Positions 11,901-29,865 of a DNA stretch of 64,000 nt are shown here, piece by piece. Position numbers and translations under genes: made by a program. This DNA is from Sanderia malayensis (taxonomy: Eukaryota > Cnidaria > Scyphozoa > Semaeostomeae > Pelagiidae), in the NCBI GenBank assembly GCA_013076295.1, contig RQOL01000466.1, forward strand, positions 3,391,080 through 3,455,079, in the 5' to 3' direction. How positions within the stretch are numbered: the stretch's first letter is position 1; each line of letters begins with the position of its first letter. Below the pieces are notes generated by a model. It was not told the origin of the DNA and made no database searches. It saw only the letters and a list, made by a program, of their open reading frames with translations.

Positions 11901-14900
11901 AAAGGTGGTAATTTACGATGCATTGTTTTGCATATACCAGGGAGAACCCACTGCCTGCAATGTTGAGCAGAACATGTAATTTCAGGGACAATAATTGGAA
12001 AATGAAATAATTTTGCCATGTTTCAAGGGCAAGGGGTAAACTGTCCCACGCCCCCACGTTCTTTTGCAATATCCCAGTCCCTTGCTTTCTATCTGTTTGT
12101 CCTGTAATATTTCATTGTTAAATGCGAACGGACATTTTTTATTGCAGATATAAATTAACTTGCGAGGAAACATGGCCAATTTACAAAGGAGGGGCTAAAG
12201 ATGGCGTGGCTTGCATTATGAATAAGTATGGTTTTCAAAAGGACATTGTTTATGGGCACACAAAAATCTTTATCAGAACACCGCGCACACTATTTGCTCT
12301 TGAAGAGGAGAGAAGACAACGAATTCCTGGAATTGTCGTTTTTCTGCAAAAAGTGAGCCAATTAGTTCGTAATATTGATGTATTGGAGTCTTTACAATGG
12401 TAAAATATTGATTGCTGATCATTTGAATCATTGATGGGTTGATTGGTGCCCGTGATTTCAGTGATGAATGTATTACTCAATTCTAATTATAAACACAGCC
12501 TTGCTTATGACGACTCTGAAGGGTGGAAGTTAAATTTGTTTGTTCCTTTACAGCATTACCGTGGCTACAGAGCAAGGAAACTTGCGAAGTATTTGAGATC
12601 TATTTACTTGATCATGAATAATTTCAAGACTTATCGAGTTCGCAAGTTTGTCAATCAGCTCATCGACACGTTTGGGTTAGTTTTTTTTCACTTTGAAAAA
12701 CTCAGGCTCCAAATTTCTGTCCTTCTTATTGTTTAGACACCTGGATTACCTTGATGGATCACTTTGGATCCACGAGATTGATGCTACTAAGGCTGGCTGA
12801 TTATGGATTAATCGGATGCATACGTCACAAGACGTGTATACTCTGTTCTGCTGCATCATATATCAATTTCTTTTCTTAACAGTGGAGCAAACACGGCACC
12901 GAACTTTGGGCGCGATCTACAATGGCCTGAACCTCCGAGAGTTCCGCGCGATACCAGTAACATGATTCCTATTCTGAAGAAACTGTTCAACAGGTATGAC
13001 TTCTTGTTGAGTTGAATGTTATCCATATTGTTTTGAAAATGTTGCAGTAGTTGTATTACCACCACACTTGACATTGAGTAGTGTTAATAGTAATGACGGG
13101 AACAGCTAACAGAAATGGTGTCAGAACTGGTAGCAATAGCAGTCGCAGAGGTAATAATTGGACTATCAACAACATCAATACGAAGCGGATTTGTTTTAGC
13201 AGTAACATTAGCAGCTAGGACAGTAGCAGCAATTGTAGTAGTGACAGCTAGAAGTAGCAAGGACAGCTGTAATAGCAAAACATTCTAGCAATCCAGCAAT
13301 AACATTCAAAAAATAGAAGCGATATCGATCTGTTATAGTTGATGAGTGATTTATATATTTATTGTTGTGTACTAGATGGCGTGGGGGAATGATCTTGGGT
13401 GCCGTGCCTAAATCAGAATGGCCTCAAGTGCAGCACAAGTGTTCTGCTTTGGAATCATTGAACGGAAGACGAAAGGAATGGGGCTGCCAAAGATATTGGG
13501 CTGGTAATTACTTGGTTGAGGTTGGTCTTACTTTTTGCCTTTTAATTTTTTTATTTAATTTTACTCTTTTTGATACCTTGTTGTGAAGTCTCCATTGATT
13601 AATAAGTTTGAAATATGCCCTAAAATATCTCTAAATAATTTATTGGATATTAATTTCTATTTTTGTTGTTTTTGTCTTTCAGTTGAAAGAAGCTAAGAAT
13701 ATCGAAGCATTCAGAAAATCTTTGGATACTTTGAAGCGAAAGAGCCATTCACAACATGTTTACTTCACATCCTATTGCAAGAAGGTGTGTTGTTCAAGTA
13801 TTTTATTCCCCATTTTTCTCAACCTTCTCACTGACCAGAAAACACGATGCATGTAAACTCATCTTCTCAACAATTATGCATTGCATTGCGATTGAATTGT
13901 GATTGAATTGTGATTCAAAACGCGCAATGTAAGCTCTTGCAAAGTTGCTTTTCTGATAATCCAAGTTTAAATTTAGTAATAACTGCAGAGAAGCAGATAT
14001 AACAACATTTTAATGCCATAAATCATTCTTTAAAAATTACCAGATGGAAAGCCAAACAATAATCTCTTTCATATTGTTTTCTATTCTATTTTTGAGAAGA
14101 ATTAAGCTTATCCTCCCTTCTTATTTTCCTCAAGGTGAACCGGCATAGTAAAGTTGAGGATCGAATAATTGTTCTCACTGACAATACGATCTTCAAATTG
14201 AATCCATCTTATAAAGAAATGAAAGCTATTCCAGTTTCTAAGGTAAATGCTCTGCAATGATAAGCATTCATCTTTTCTATGGCGTCATCTTTTTATGGTT
14301 GGTATATTTTGAGCTGGAGTCTTCATGTAACGAACCCTTTTAGGGACATTTTAGAGGGGCATGCTAACAGAGAGATAATCATTTGTGGGAATATTTGAGC
14401 AAACGATGTCTTGACGTTTCTATTCCTCTGAATAGGTGCACGGAATAGTTCTGAGTCCAGGCACCGATCAAACCATAATAATAAAGGTTCATGGCAACGA
14501 TCTTGTGATATGTTTAGAGAATGATAAACAAGAAAACAGAGTCGCAGAACTTGTTGGATTGTTGGTTTCTGTTTCAAAGAGGTATGGCAGTCTTCAATTT
14601 CAATTTTTTTCACGTAGAAGGCTCTTTCTATTCACATTTTACCCAATATTAGTCAGGGTGCGCATTTCCACACAGTTGCAAGAATTAAAACTTATTAGTT
14701 GGCTTTGGTATTCTAGATTTCTTCCACACAATGAGCCTTGCCCCTATTATTGCAAGGGGGTAATCAGAGGCAACTGTTGTCTCTCCCACCTGTAGTTACA
14801 TTTGAATCTTGTTAGGATGGCTAGCCATCTTTACTAAACTTCTGATATCTCGAATGTTTTTCTGTTGACTTGAAATTTCATTATTTAATCAACCAGATTG

Positions 14901-15056
14901 AGCCACCGAGACTTGCCGGTTGAAGTCACCGAGGCTATCAGCTGCGAACTTGGCAACAAACCCAAAACTATTTACATTCATTCTTCGCGCAACAACGACC
15001 GGCCTCGTTTTGAATTTCAAGGCAAAGAGAGCATACGTGTTATTTGTCCTGCCTAA
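5923..15056 (+). CDS. MYO1D: Unconventional class I myosin, MYO1D type
   Basis: Actin-based membrane motor. Twenty-four coding exons run from ATG 5923 to TAA 15056 (5923-6226, 6597-6690, 6938-7103, 7295-7348, 7630-7725, 8262-8381, 8764-8976, 9134-9391, 9853-9963, 10225-10284, 10478-10548, 10746-10820, 10947-11001, 11158-11235, 11457-11537, 11695-11780, 12148-12352, 12554-12675, 12883-12993, 13376-13520, 13683-13784, 14135-14242, 14436-14581, 14897-15056). They give 1006 aa, the usual MYO1D length. Motor: P-loop GESGSGKTE (vertebrate form has Ala for the second Ser), switch [10 protein letters not shown], switch II DIYGFE, and relay and converter regions as in MYO1D. A degenerate IQ region (HYRGYRARK) is followed by a short TH1 tail with a lipid-binding PH-like core. 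There is no proline-rich TH2 region and no SH3, so this is a short-tailed myosin I. MYO1D/Myo31DF sets left-right chirality in flies and vertebrates; a role here is inference. Confidence 0.96.
9407..9424 (+). other. G-quadruplex motif in a myosin intron
   Basis: Four guanine runs (4, 4, 4 and 3) separated by single T residues, lying 15 nt after the donor of exon 8 on the sense strand. This fits a very stable quadruplex in the pre-mRNA. An effect on splicing is inference. Confidence 0.8.
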
Positions 15057-16270
15057 TTCACGCACTCAACAGAAACATATCAATTGTTAATTTGATATTA
15101 ATTTTCAAGCGCTTTTTCCATAAGTCTAATGAGTTAATAGACCTGCATTGGTGATTTTGCCATCCTATGTAATTCTACCATCACGTTTTCCCCTCTGTTT
15201 CATAAAAATGTACCTTTTTAAATGCCTCATCCAAATACACTCCGCCAGTGTCTTAGTTTCCCCGTTGGTATGAACAGAGGGGGTGAAACATTTGTGTTTG
15301 CAATAACACATTTTGTAATTTGGTTATTTTTATACTCGAAAGAGTAATTTTTCTAGTGGTTAACTGAATTATTGATTTTTTCAACTTTTTTGTTTTACTC
15401 CAGTCCAAAAAAGTTGATTGTCACTCACTTACCACTCACTTCTATTTACTTAGCATTAATAGAACAATTTCTACCATAGTCACAAGAGAAAACCATAGTC
15501 ACATGAGAGTTTTCTCTTGTGACTAATGTTTACGATTCACTTCCCATGTATTCCAATAAGGCATTTTTCATTTTGTATTTATCTAGTTTTGTATATTAGC
15601 TATTGTTACTTTATTAGGTTAATTTATTTGACTATATATCTGCTGCACTCAATTTGAAGTAGTGCCCAATATCGCTGAGGATAAATTTAAAAATTACAAA
15701 GTCATGTTTTCTTAATTTTTGTTTTTGAGAATTTGATTTAATGTTTATCTTATTTTATTGAACTTGTATACATCACCAAAATTAAATACCTTATTGTAAT
15801 AGCTATTAGTTATTATAGATCATTCAATATTTCATAGCATAGTTTTATAGATGTGACTCCCCCACATTTTATAGCTCAATTAGAACATGACAAATTACAG
15901 TCAACAAATAAAGCTTATGTTACATTATTAGGAATACTTATATGAAAATCAACAGGGAAATCGGTAATGCATTTTTCATTTTGTCCATTGATTTTCCTGC
16001 GTGACAAAGTTAGAGTTGGTGAAGGGTTGTACTTTTGTATTTGATAATACATTTATAGTGTAAAACGTGTAAAAATGCGACCGTGTGCACCAAGGTCCGA
16101 AACAAAAATGGTTCCAGGGTCCCTGGTGCATTCTATTCTATTCTCAGCATGATGGTGACGTCAGATTTGAAGGGGTCGAACTCGTGTGCAGTGTTGTTTT
16201 CAATTTTCTGGAACGCAAGCAGGATTTATTCCTCTGCTTTCTTTTTAGTTTTGATTTGTTTTCAAGAAAC
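15057..16270. other. Myosin 3' flank and NOSTRIN upstream region
   Basis: About 1.2 kb without a gene. An AATAAA at 15907-15912 is a candidate poly(A) signal for a long myosin 3' UTR. A hairpin with perfect 15-bp arms (15479-15493 with 15509-15523) lies inside it. The short open frames at 16083-16345 overlap the first NOSTRIN exon and are probably its 5' UTR. Confidence 0.5.
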
Positions 16271-21650
<5,380 letters not shown>

Positions 21651-22956
21651 ACTGAAGAATTGGCCTGGGCATGCCTGGTATTGTGCGAACAAAGAAATTT
21701 ATATATTTACCAAACAGATATACGCTCTACTTTCTAAAAATGTACATTTTTATCTTATCGCAACTTTGAAAAACGTTTTTCGCTAGTTGGACAACTGTGG
21801 TTTTATTTACTCTGAATGTCAACGCCAAAATATTCACAGCAACTTCAGTTTAAAACCCCGAAAACAGTTCAGTTTGATTTTATGAACGCTTTCAAATTTC
21901 GTATAAATAAATATTTTGCAAAGTTAGTGTAGATTAATGTAATTTTAGGTGAGGCGATAAATTTAAAAAATTCCAACAAAGGTGTGTCTCGGAGAACTCC
22001 TCGTTTGTGATAAATGTTGTCTAATAATTTATTGATTCCTTGTTATGCATGGAAAACAATTACAAGCCCTGGTTTAAATCAGGTTCGTCCATAGAGATTG
22101 GATCCTATCTCTATGGGTTCGTCAAGTTATTTGAGATTTTACAGGTGCGAGAAGCATTTTGGCGCGAAACCTCGGTTGCATGCTTCAATTTCAAGGCAGG
22201 GCGCAATGCAAAGTGAGGAAAGGATTGGGTCATTTTAAATGTGACTCAAAAAAACGCTTGTCATTTCTTCTACCAAAGAATAAAATTTGTGGGGTTGCGA
22301 GACGATAAATAGGTAAGACTTGGATAAATATTTTCTGGCAAATATTTGAAATGTTGGCATTAATATAGCCACATTTGAAAGTAAAATTGCTGCTCTGCTT
22401 CAAGGCCAACGCAAAGGCCTACAACTCCTCGTTCAGGCGGAAGAAGTTGACGACATCTCCGATGTCCAAGGAGCTCTTTTTGTGGCTCTTCTTGGTTTTA
22501 TAAGTTAGAGTTTCTTTTCAACAAATAAAGGCAAATTGTTTGCTTTCACATGCATGGTTAATTTGGCATGTGCATTTTATTTCAGGTTCTTTGTACTTTA
22601 CAAGAAAAGGATAAGGATGATTGTGCTCATAAAAGAACAAGGATAAGATTGAGGTAAAGGTTTTTGAATTTTGTAACGTTTTCTTTGATAACATAAGATA
22701 AAATAATTCATTTCACTAATAATACAAAGTGACCAGCTGCTAAAATCACTGGGAGTATTTTTTACAAGTAACAAAAAATAACACAATAAAGTAATATTTA
22801 TCGTTAAAAACAGATGAAAGGGGATTCTCAATTGAATTATCTGATTGTTAATTCGGATGTTGCCCTTTCTAAAAATAAAGCATATTCAAAATGAACAGGT
22901 GGAGAGATTTATTAACTGAATAATATTTTTTGCTGGGAAGGTAATTTTGAAAAGAA
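21651..22956. other. Convergent intergenic region, NOSTRIN and CRPPA 3' ends
   Basis: 1.3 kb between two converging genes. AATAAA at 21906-21911 (+) is a good poly(A) signal for NOSTRIN, 256 nt after its stop. AATAAA on the minus strand at 22908-22913 serves CRPPA, 44 nt after its stop. A small foldback element lies at 22089-22116. At ~22380-22500 there is an island richer in GC than its surroundings whose minus-strand reading ends in a stop, resembling a coding exon; I could not link it to a gene. Confidence 0.5.
22089..22116. mobile_element. 28-bp foldback element with 6-bp target duplication
   Basis: A near-perfect palindrome with ends CCATAGAGAT and ATCTCTATGG around GGATCC, flanked on both sides by GTTCGT (22083-22088 and 22117-22122). 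Its 15-bp ends match those of the 55-bp element at 25373-25427 at all but one position. Transposition origin is inferred from the flanking duplications. Confidence 0.6.
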
Positions 22957-24907
22957 TCAACAAAGCTGACCTTTGATGAACCTTTCGAATTTGTGAATAT
23001 CCGCTTGATGGGTAACCTGGTCATAAAAATATTTCACTGTTTAGAAGACGCTTGTATGAGTGAAATTTCGCTTAGTAAATAAAGATGTTGTAAAGATATA
23101 ATTGTGCCAATAATTTAATAACCATATATACAACAAGATTCGACATAACCTTCCACAATGTTTCTGGCCCATCAATTAGTTTAACTTTTGTTCCAGTGTG
23201 CGTTTGTGCCAGTTGTAGACATTCAGTTCCATGCTCAAACTCGTCTTGAGTAGCCTAATAATTAGAGGAACGTAATCAGAAATAACCAAAATGGATAGTG
23301 TGATTGAATTGAGATCAAACTTAAGGAGCTTTTTAGAGAATTTTTTTTTCAAATATAAAAAATATGTTGTTTGTAGTATGAAGAAGTGGATTTGTTCTAT
23401 TAAAGCTTCACTTTATAACCAATACCTTCATGTATGCCTCGTTAATAATGTTATACCTAAATGCTTGTGGCATTTCACTTGCTCTGCATTTTGATCTACA
23501 AATTAAATAAAACAAGGACTAAAGTCATTCATTTGATTTACTGTAGAACCGGGGACCTACCTGAAGCAACAGGATAAAATATGATAGAGAGGCTGGAGCA
23601 ACAGGATCAAAGATGATAGAGAGGCTGGCATTAATTCCAGGTATAAGCTTTGTTAACCATACCGTTGGAGAGAGTAATCCATAAAATTATCTTCATCTTT
23701 AACTACTACAGTTGAAACAAGAGGTCTTACGGCACCACTTGCCTGGAAATAAAATTAATTATCATGTCATTGGCTAGAGTTTTCTTAAAATTTTCCTGCA
23801 TTTATTGTAAGACATTTCATACTCCGTGTTTATGGGCTGCAGTTACAACTTTTCTCAGAATGTCTTCATCAACAAATGGCCGTACTGCATCGTGAATAAC
23901 AACCTAAAATGAATTGAATTCATTTATTTTGATATTGAATTGATGACATTTTTATAGAACAGAAAGTTTGCTATCAGCATAAATATTTATTGAAAGTCAT
24001 ACTATTTCAGGGGCTTTGTTTACGTTTCTCAAGCTTTTTATCCCTTCAAAAATACTTCTGTGCCTTAAAAATGCAAAAATTTAATAATCACATGTCTTGC
24101 ATTATTATTGACATATTATTTCATTGGGTCTTTATAATAAATAACTCAAGCCCACCTTGTAGATTTTCCTTCTGTTGTTATTATTTTTGAATACCCATAC
24201 TCTGTGATCAACTAGATTAAGAGAAAACATGATGCATTTTAATGACCTTATGGTGGTGAGGTTTAATTAACTTTTTGGTCCTTTCCGCCCAGGCCAGTAC
24301 TCAGACTTACTCAGTTTGAAATGAAAATAATTACTTATGTGCTTGACTTACACTTTCAAGGAAAGCTTTCCATTTCACAGATACTGGCACAGATATTTTT
24401 CTAATCCAAGGAATGCTAGAATTAATTTGATGAAGAGAATAATTATAATAATCTTATTTTAGAACTAATTTGCGAATTTTGGGTCATTAAATATAAAGAT
24501 GTTGTTCAACAAAACACATTGCGTGTTAGAATCATGAGTCACAATTGAGTTAGATGAAGTGGTGATGGACCATACCAAACATAAAATTGTATTGTGTTAT
24601 TATATTAATATCTGGAATAATGCAGCTAGACACCTACCATTCAAATGCTTCAAATGTGTAACAGATGATAGGTTTACCATAAACTTCTAAAAACTAAAAT
24701 GAAATGCTGAAAGTGATTTTGTAAACAACAAGCAAACAAATAAACTGGGTTTGAAATAGATTTGCTTAAATGTTTAATTTACATTGAACAGAAAAAAGAA
24801 GCAAGCTAGAGGGGCCATACTTGCTTTGGTTTTTCTGATTTCATTCTTTCCCCGACGCCCCCAGCTGGAAGAACAGCGTCCACTGTAAAATCAAAATCCC
24901 CCTCCAT
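22957..24907 (-). CDS. CRPPA: IspD-like cytidylyltransferase, CRPPA/ISPD family
   Basis: CRPPA makes CDP-ribitol, the donor for the ribitol phosphates of alpha-dystroglycan. Ten minus-strand exons give 239 aa: 24821-24907, 24638-24693, 24352-24415, 24156-24211, 24003-24063, 23823-23903, 23663-23742, 23426-23495, 23150-23254, 22957-23016. Family motifs in order: AVLPAGGVGERM, PKQFLEVYGKPI, STRHRSIFEGIKSL, VVIHDAVRPFVDED, VRPLVSTVV, RASEMPQAF and EFEHGTECLQLA. The start is the first ATG before the nucleotide-binding loop. The protein stops right after the cytidylyltransferase domain. Human CRPPA carries a further ~200-residue C-terminal domain that is absent here, so the length is like bacterial IspD. 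The tight match to human CRPPA around the HRSIF and RASEMPQAF segments argues for CRPPA rather than a plastid or bacterial IspD. Confidence 0.9.
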
Positions 24908-25372
24908 TTTGATTTTTTTCTATTGAGAAATGTATGAATGAGAAGAACACAGTGGAAGAACAACTGATATTGAATTGAATTTTAAGTAACTACAACCTCC
25001 CACCTTTTGAGTTTCGAGATTAACCAATTCTTTTTCGCTACAATTTTACAAAATTTACCAGAAAAAACTGTTCTACATTGCAGAAGGATACATGAATGTT
25101 GGGTATGGTAATATGCTAAGTACGCAAATGATTAAGTATCCTTTGTGTTAATATAATTCAGCATATCTCGGAAATAAGATGGTATGACTCGCTTGCCCGC
25201 AACAGGTATCTAATTTGTTCTCCGCAAAAAACCGAAAGTTATTTCATAAATTGCCGAACTCACTTTTTTTACTTCAACAAAAGCAAATAAAAGCGTAGTG
25301 TGTAAACGCTCACACGGATTGAGTCATTGACCCATTTATTGAATTGCATTACAAGGGATTCTTATGCAGATT
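24908..25372. promoter_or_regulatory. CRPPA upstream flank
   Basis: 465 bp between the CRPPA start (minus strand) and the repeat island. It presumably holds its promoter and 5' UTR. Nothing else recognised. Confidence 0.35.
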
Positions 25373-25427
25373 CCATAGAGATAGGATATAAGATAATCTA
25401 AGATTATCTTATATCCCATCTCTATGG
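25373..25427. mobile_element. 55-bp foldback element with 6-bp target duplication
   Basis: An inverted repeat with 26-bp arms (one mismatch) and a 3-base loop, ends CCATAGAGATAGGAT and ATCCCATCTCTATGG. It is flanked by CAGATT at 25367-25372 and 25428-25433. It sits exactly at the left edge of the repeat island. Confidence 0.65.
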
Positions 25428-25439
25428 CAGATTCACAGA

Positions 25440-27115
25440 TTGGATTGGATGACCATCCGATGCATTTTGGGATACGAAGATAGCATCAATGCATTGCGAC
25501 TTTTCGTCAATTTGAAATTTTTATTTCATCGCAGATCGAATCGAACACGAAGGAGATGCAAAAGCAAAGTAGAGCATTGGACAATGAAGAGAAAGGATGA
25601 AATGCAGAATTTTCATCGAAATTACTGGAATAGTTTTCTACTCCATTTCAACTTAGTGAATCTTTGCAATTAGCTAACTATTTATTGATGGTAAAGGCGT
25701 TATTTGCTGAAGTGTCTGTGCCAAGACGAAAGGTTAGAATTAAAGTTCATCTATCGCCATTTTAACAAGAGTTCGAAGCACTATTTCATTAGGCCTATTT
25801 CATCGTCATTTTCCAGTGACAATTCCAGGTAAAAAATAACAGGGGTTCATATAAGATAATTGTGTAATTTGAGAAGCACAAATTTCTATAGATAAGTTCC
25901 GTCGCTCTTATCTTTTAGACCAATATTTTACCATCCAACAATTTAGACTTAATTCCAAATTTTAGTTTTTTACTTTTGCTATCATTATCAAGAACCTAAC
26001 ATTTTATTTTCTCAACAGGTCCTTAAGTCTGCTAAATTTGCCAGTGTGGAAATGATGTAGCCATTCACAAGAAATTCATAGATGGATCTAGAGCTTAATA
26101 TTTGGCTTTTTATTTGAATTCCGAAAGTAAACTTTTACAGAATATTTTCACATTAAAAATATGCCTTGGTCAAAATGTCACATGGGTGGACTCGAACACA
26201 ATCTACATATTTCAGAATCGAACGCCTTACTGACTACTCTATTCACCTAGCCGTTGTTGACTATTTCAAAATGCTTATTAAAAATAAAATTACTCATTTG
26301 CATTACAGGGTCCAATTGAATTGAATTGAATTCTCCGATGCATCATGGGATATGTACACGACAACAATGCGCTGCGATTGGAGAAAGATATCATCTTGTA
26401 CAATGACACGAGGGGGTATGCAAATTACTTTATTTTTTAATCTTTCATCTTGAGAATACTCAAAAGTTCAATTCCCAATTTTGCATTCCAAAATTTACAA
26501 TTAATGGCTTCTCTTTCTCATAAAACAAACAAAAATTAATTGTCATGTTCTTTGTTTCGAACTCGTGATATTTAACCGGCCTTTCAATTTCCACTCTGCT
26601 TATCCATTTGTGGACATTTTTTATGAAGAAATTTGAATTCAAACATCATGGGTTCGAATTCTGTCCCTTTTGGAATTTCTCTTTCTTAGGGAGATATGAA
26701 ATCTCAACAATACAAAATACAGAAAATGAAGATATTTCATTAACAATATTTTGCCATCATTTTTGCAAGATTTAATACACGAGGGCTCGAACCATGTCAT
26801 GCAGATTTGTCTTGCTTGGAATTGAACGCTTTACTGACCTGTCTATTTACCCACCACCATCCCCAAACCTTATGGAATATTATATAGTTGACAAGCCTGA
26901 CCTCAAGGTTTCGAGTTCGAGCTCCGTTCCTCTTCCTAAAATTTATTTCGGAGATTTTTTGATAAATTATTTATTTGTCTCATTATTAAGAATTAAAACT
27001 GTTTACATCTATTATATGTCACCTGGTTTCGAACACGAATCTCCCCCAACATTCAACTGCATGGAATAATGAAAGCATTTCCCCTGGATTCAGACAACAA
27101 AATTCACTTATTCTA
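25440..27115 (-). repeat. Repeat unit, inverted left copy (~1.65 kb)
   Basis: The left member of a three-copy family. The other copies are in the opposite orientation at ~29866-31500 and ~31530-33047. It carries several GTTCGA-centred, tRNA-like words: near 26186-26259, 26784-26866 and 27018-27045 on the minus strand, and near 26650-26675 and 26905-26930 on the plus strand. Source element unknown. No transposase or reverse transcriptase reading is visible. Confidence 0.85.
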
Positions 27116-28106
27116 TTTGCATGAGCTTTTTTATTTACATTAAATTTACAATTTCTAAATTACATTACATTGATTTTTAACCTTGATGTCTGACTAACCC
27201 GTTAATAGCGGGACAATGTTTTATTTTCTTAAACATGTATTTATCTGAACTATTGGGTCATTATATATAATCTCGTCCTGAATATTCTTAAATTTTCCGT
27301 GTCGTAGGAAAGCCATAAGTGTCAACGGGCTGCATGGAGAAATGTTGGATACAATTCACTGCTGTTTTCAAGGTACTTGAATTTTATTGTATTCATATAC
27401 TGCGTTCTTTCGTCTGATATAATATGCATTAACTTTTAAATTGAGTAATGAACATAACACGTGCAATAAAGATCGTGATTAATGGTAAAGTAAGCTGTAT
27501 GGGAGACAATAAAACTATTAGATGATAATCATGAATTATAAAAACTTGCTCTACAGTGGTGAAAGTTATGTTTTCTTCACACCTTTCATAAATTATTCAC
27601 ATGACATTTAGGTAGCCTTATCTTGAACATGGTTGATTATTAATATTTTTTTCATTTTCAGGAGATTCACGTTGATCAACTTTCTAATCGCAGTTTGAAG
27701 ATAAGCACTACGTGATAGGGGATGCCAAATGGTTAAATTATTCTCTTTGAAGATAGATGATTTGAAGATATTTCGTCGCAAAATGTTAAGTATTATTTTG
27801 ATTACTTCGGCTGTTTAATTTTTCATTCATATTCTTTACTCTTTGAGAAATCACTAGCCTTCTCCCTAACTCCTTTAAGTAACACTTTCCTTTGTAATTT
27901 GTCCCCTGTTTGATAAGTCAAATGCATTCAGACATTAATAGTCAATAACATTAATATATTATAAAATCAGATAAATTGCTTACAACGATTAAGAGTATAA
28001 TATACAATTACAATTGTGATTTTAATGTATAACGTTATATGTGCACTTCTTTATTAGTACTTTATAACAATATAATATAATTTTTCATTGCCTTTTTTCT
28101 AGATCC

Positions 28107-28745
28107 AAGAGAAGCACGACTTGAATAGCAAAGAGGAAAAGAAAGGAAAGAAGACGGGAGAGGAGATGAGAGGGGGTAGGCAGAACGGGAGAGATGAGAA
28201 CGAGAAAAGGGTGGAGAGGGAGAGAAGAGAGCAAGAGAGGGGGTAGAAAGGGAGAGATGAGAACGGGAGAAGAGTGGAGAGGAAAAGTTGAAAGCGAGAG
28301 AACGGGAGAGAGGAGAACGGGAAGAGTGGAGAAGGAGGGAGAGGTGAGAGCAAGAGAGGGAGAGAAGAGAGATGTGAGAAGGGAGAACGGGAGAGAGATG
28401 AGAACGGGAGAGGGAGGGAGAGGGAGAAGGGAGAGTGGAGAAGGGAGAATTGAAAACAGGGAAGAGAGGAACGAGGGCACTGGGGACCCTAACTTTTCTC
28501 ACTTATTTTTTGTACTCATGCATACCTTGACCTCTCCCTTTCTCTCCACTCTTCCCGTTCTCCTCTCTCCCGTTCTCTCGCTTTCAACTTTTCCTCTCCA
28601 CTCTTCTCCCGTTCTCATCTCTCCCTTTCTACCCCCTCTCTTGCTCTCTTCTCTCCCTCTCCACCCTTTTCTCGTTCTCATCTCTCCCGTTCTGCCTACC
28701 CCCTCTCATCTCCTCTCCCGTCTTCTTTCCTTTCTTTTCCTCTTT
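28107..28745. repeat. Polypurine/polypyrimidine core of the inverted repeat
   Basis: 28107-28480 is almost pure A/G on the plus strand, built of GGGAGA/GAACGGGAGAG words. 28528-28745 is its C/T counterpart. The composition explains several long open frames (up to 198 codons) rich in Arg/Glu/Gly or Ser/Leu/Pro, which I do not regard as genes. Such tracts can form triplex or cruciform DNA. Confidence 0.9.
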
Positions 28746-29865
28746 GCTATTCAAGTCGTGCTTCTCTTGGATCTAGAAAAAAGGCAATGAAAAATTATAT
28801 TATATTGTTATAAAGTACTAATAAAGAAGTGCACATATAACGTTATACATTAAAATCACAATTGTAATTGTATATTATACTCTTAATCGTTGTAAGCAAT
28901 TTATCTGATTTTATAATATATTAATGTTATTGACTATTAATGTCTGAATGCATTTGACTTATCAAACAGGGGACAAATTACAAAGGAAAGTGTTACTTAA
29001 AGGAGTTAGGGAGAAGGCTAGTGATTTCTCAAAGAGTAAAGAATATGAATGAAAAATTAAACAGCCGAAGTAATCAAAATAATACTTAACATTTTGCGAC
29101 GAAATATCTTCAAATCATCTATCTTCAAAGAGAATAATTTAACCATTTGGCATCCCCTATCACGTAGTGCTTATCTTCAAACTGCGATTAGAAAGTTGAT
29201 CAACGTGAATCTCCTGAAAATGAAAAAAATATTAATAATCAACCATGTTCAAGATAAGGCTACCTAAATGTCATGTGAATAATTTATGAAAGGTGTGAAG
29301 AAAACATAACTTTCACCACTGTAGAGCAAGTTTTTATAATTCATGATTATCATCTAATAGTTTTATTGTCTCCCATACAGCTTACTTTACCATTAATCAC
29401 GATCGTTATTGCACGTGTTATGTTTATTACTCAATGTCGTCGTCATCATCAACAACAACATTTATATTTTAATGTTGGGTGTGAACGAAATAAAGCTAGC
29501 AATTCGTGTCGATTATTGATGTAGATAATAACTCTAGCAGACTTGAATACCATCAACAGTTAATGCATATTATATCAGACGAAAGAACGCAGTATATGAA
29601 TACAATAAAATTCAAGTACCTTGAAAACAGCAGTGAATTGTATCCAACATTTCTCCATGCAGCCCGTTCACATTTATGGCTTTCCTACGACACGGAAAAT
29701 TTAAGAATATTCAGGACGAGATTATATATAATGACCCAATAGTTCAGATAAATACATGTTTAAGAAAATGAAACATTGTCCCGCTATTAACGGGTTAGTC
29801 AGACATCAAGGTTAAAAATCAATGTAATGTAATTTTGAAATTTTAAATTTAATGTAAATAAAAAA

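Noticed and set aside
26794..27069. 91-codon frame repeated at 29923-30198
   Set aside because: Same repeat DNA in two copies; the third copy breaks the frame and the translation covers tRNA-like modules. No evidence of selection on protein.
28062..28790. Open frames of 131-198 codons on both strands rich in Arg/Glu/Gly or Ser/Leu/Pro
   Set aside because: They follow from the purine/pyrimidine tract and appear as mirror images in both arms. There are no motifs and no splice context.
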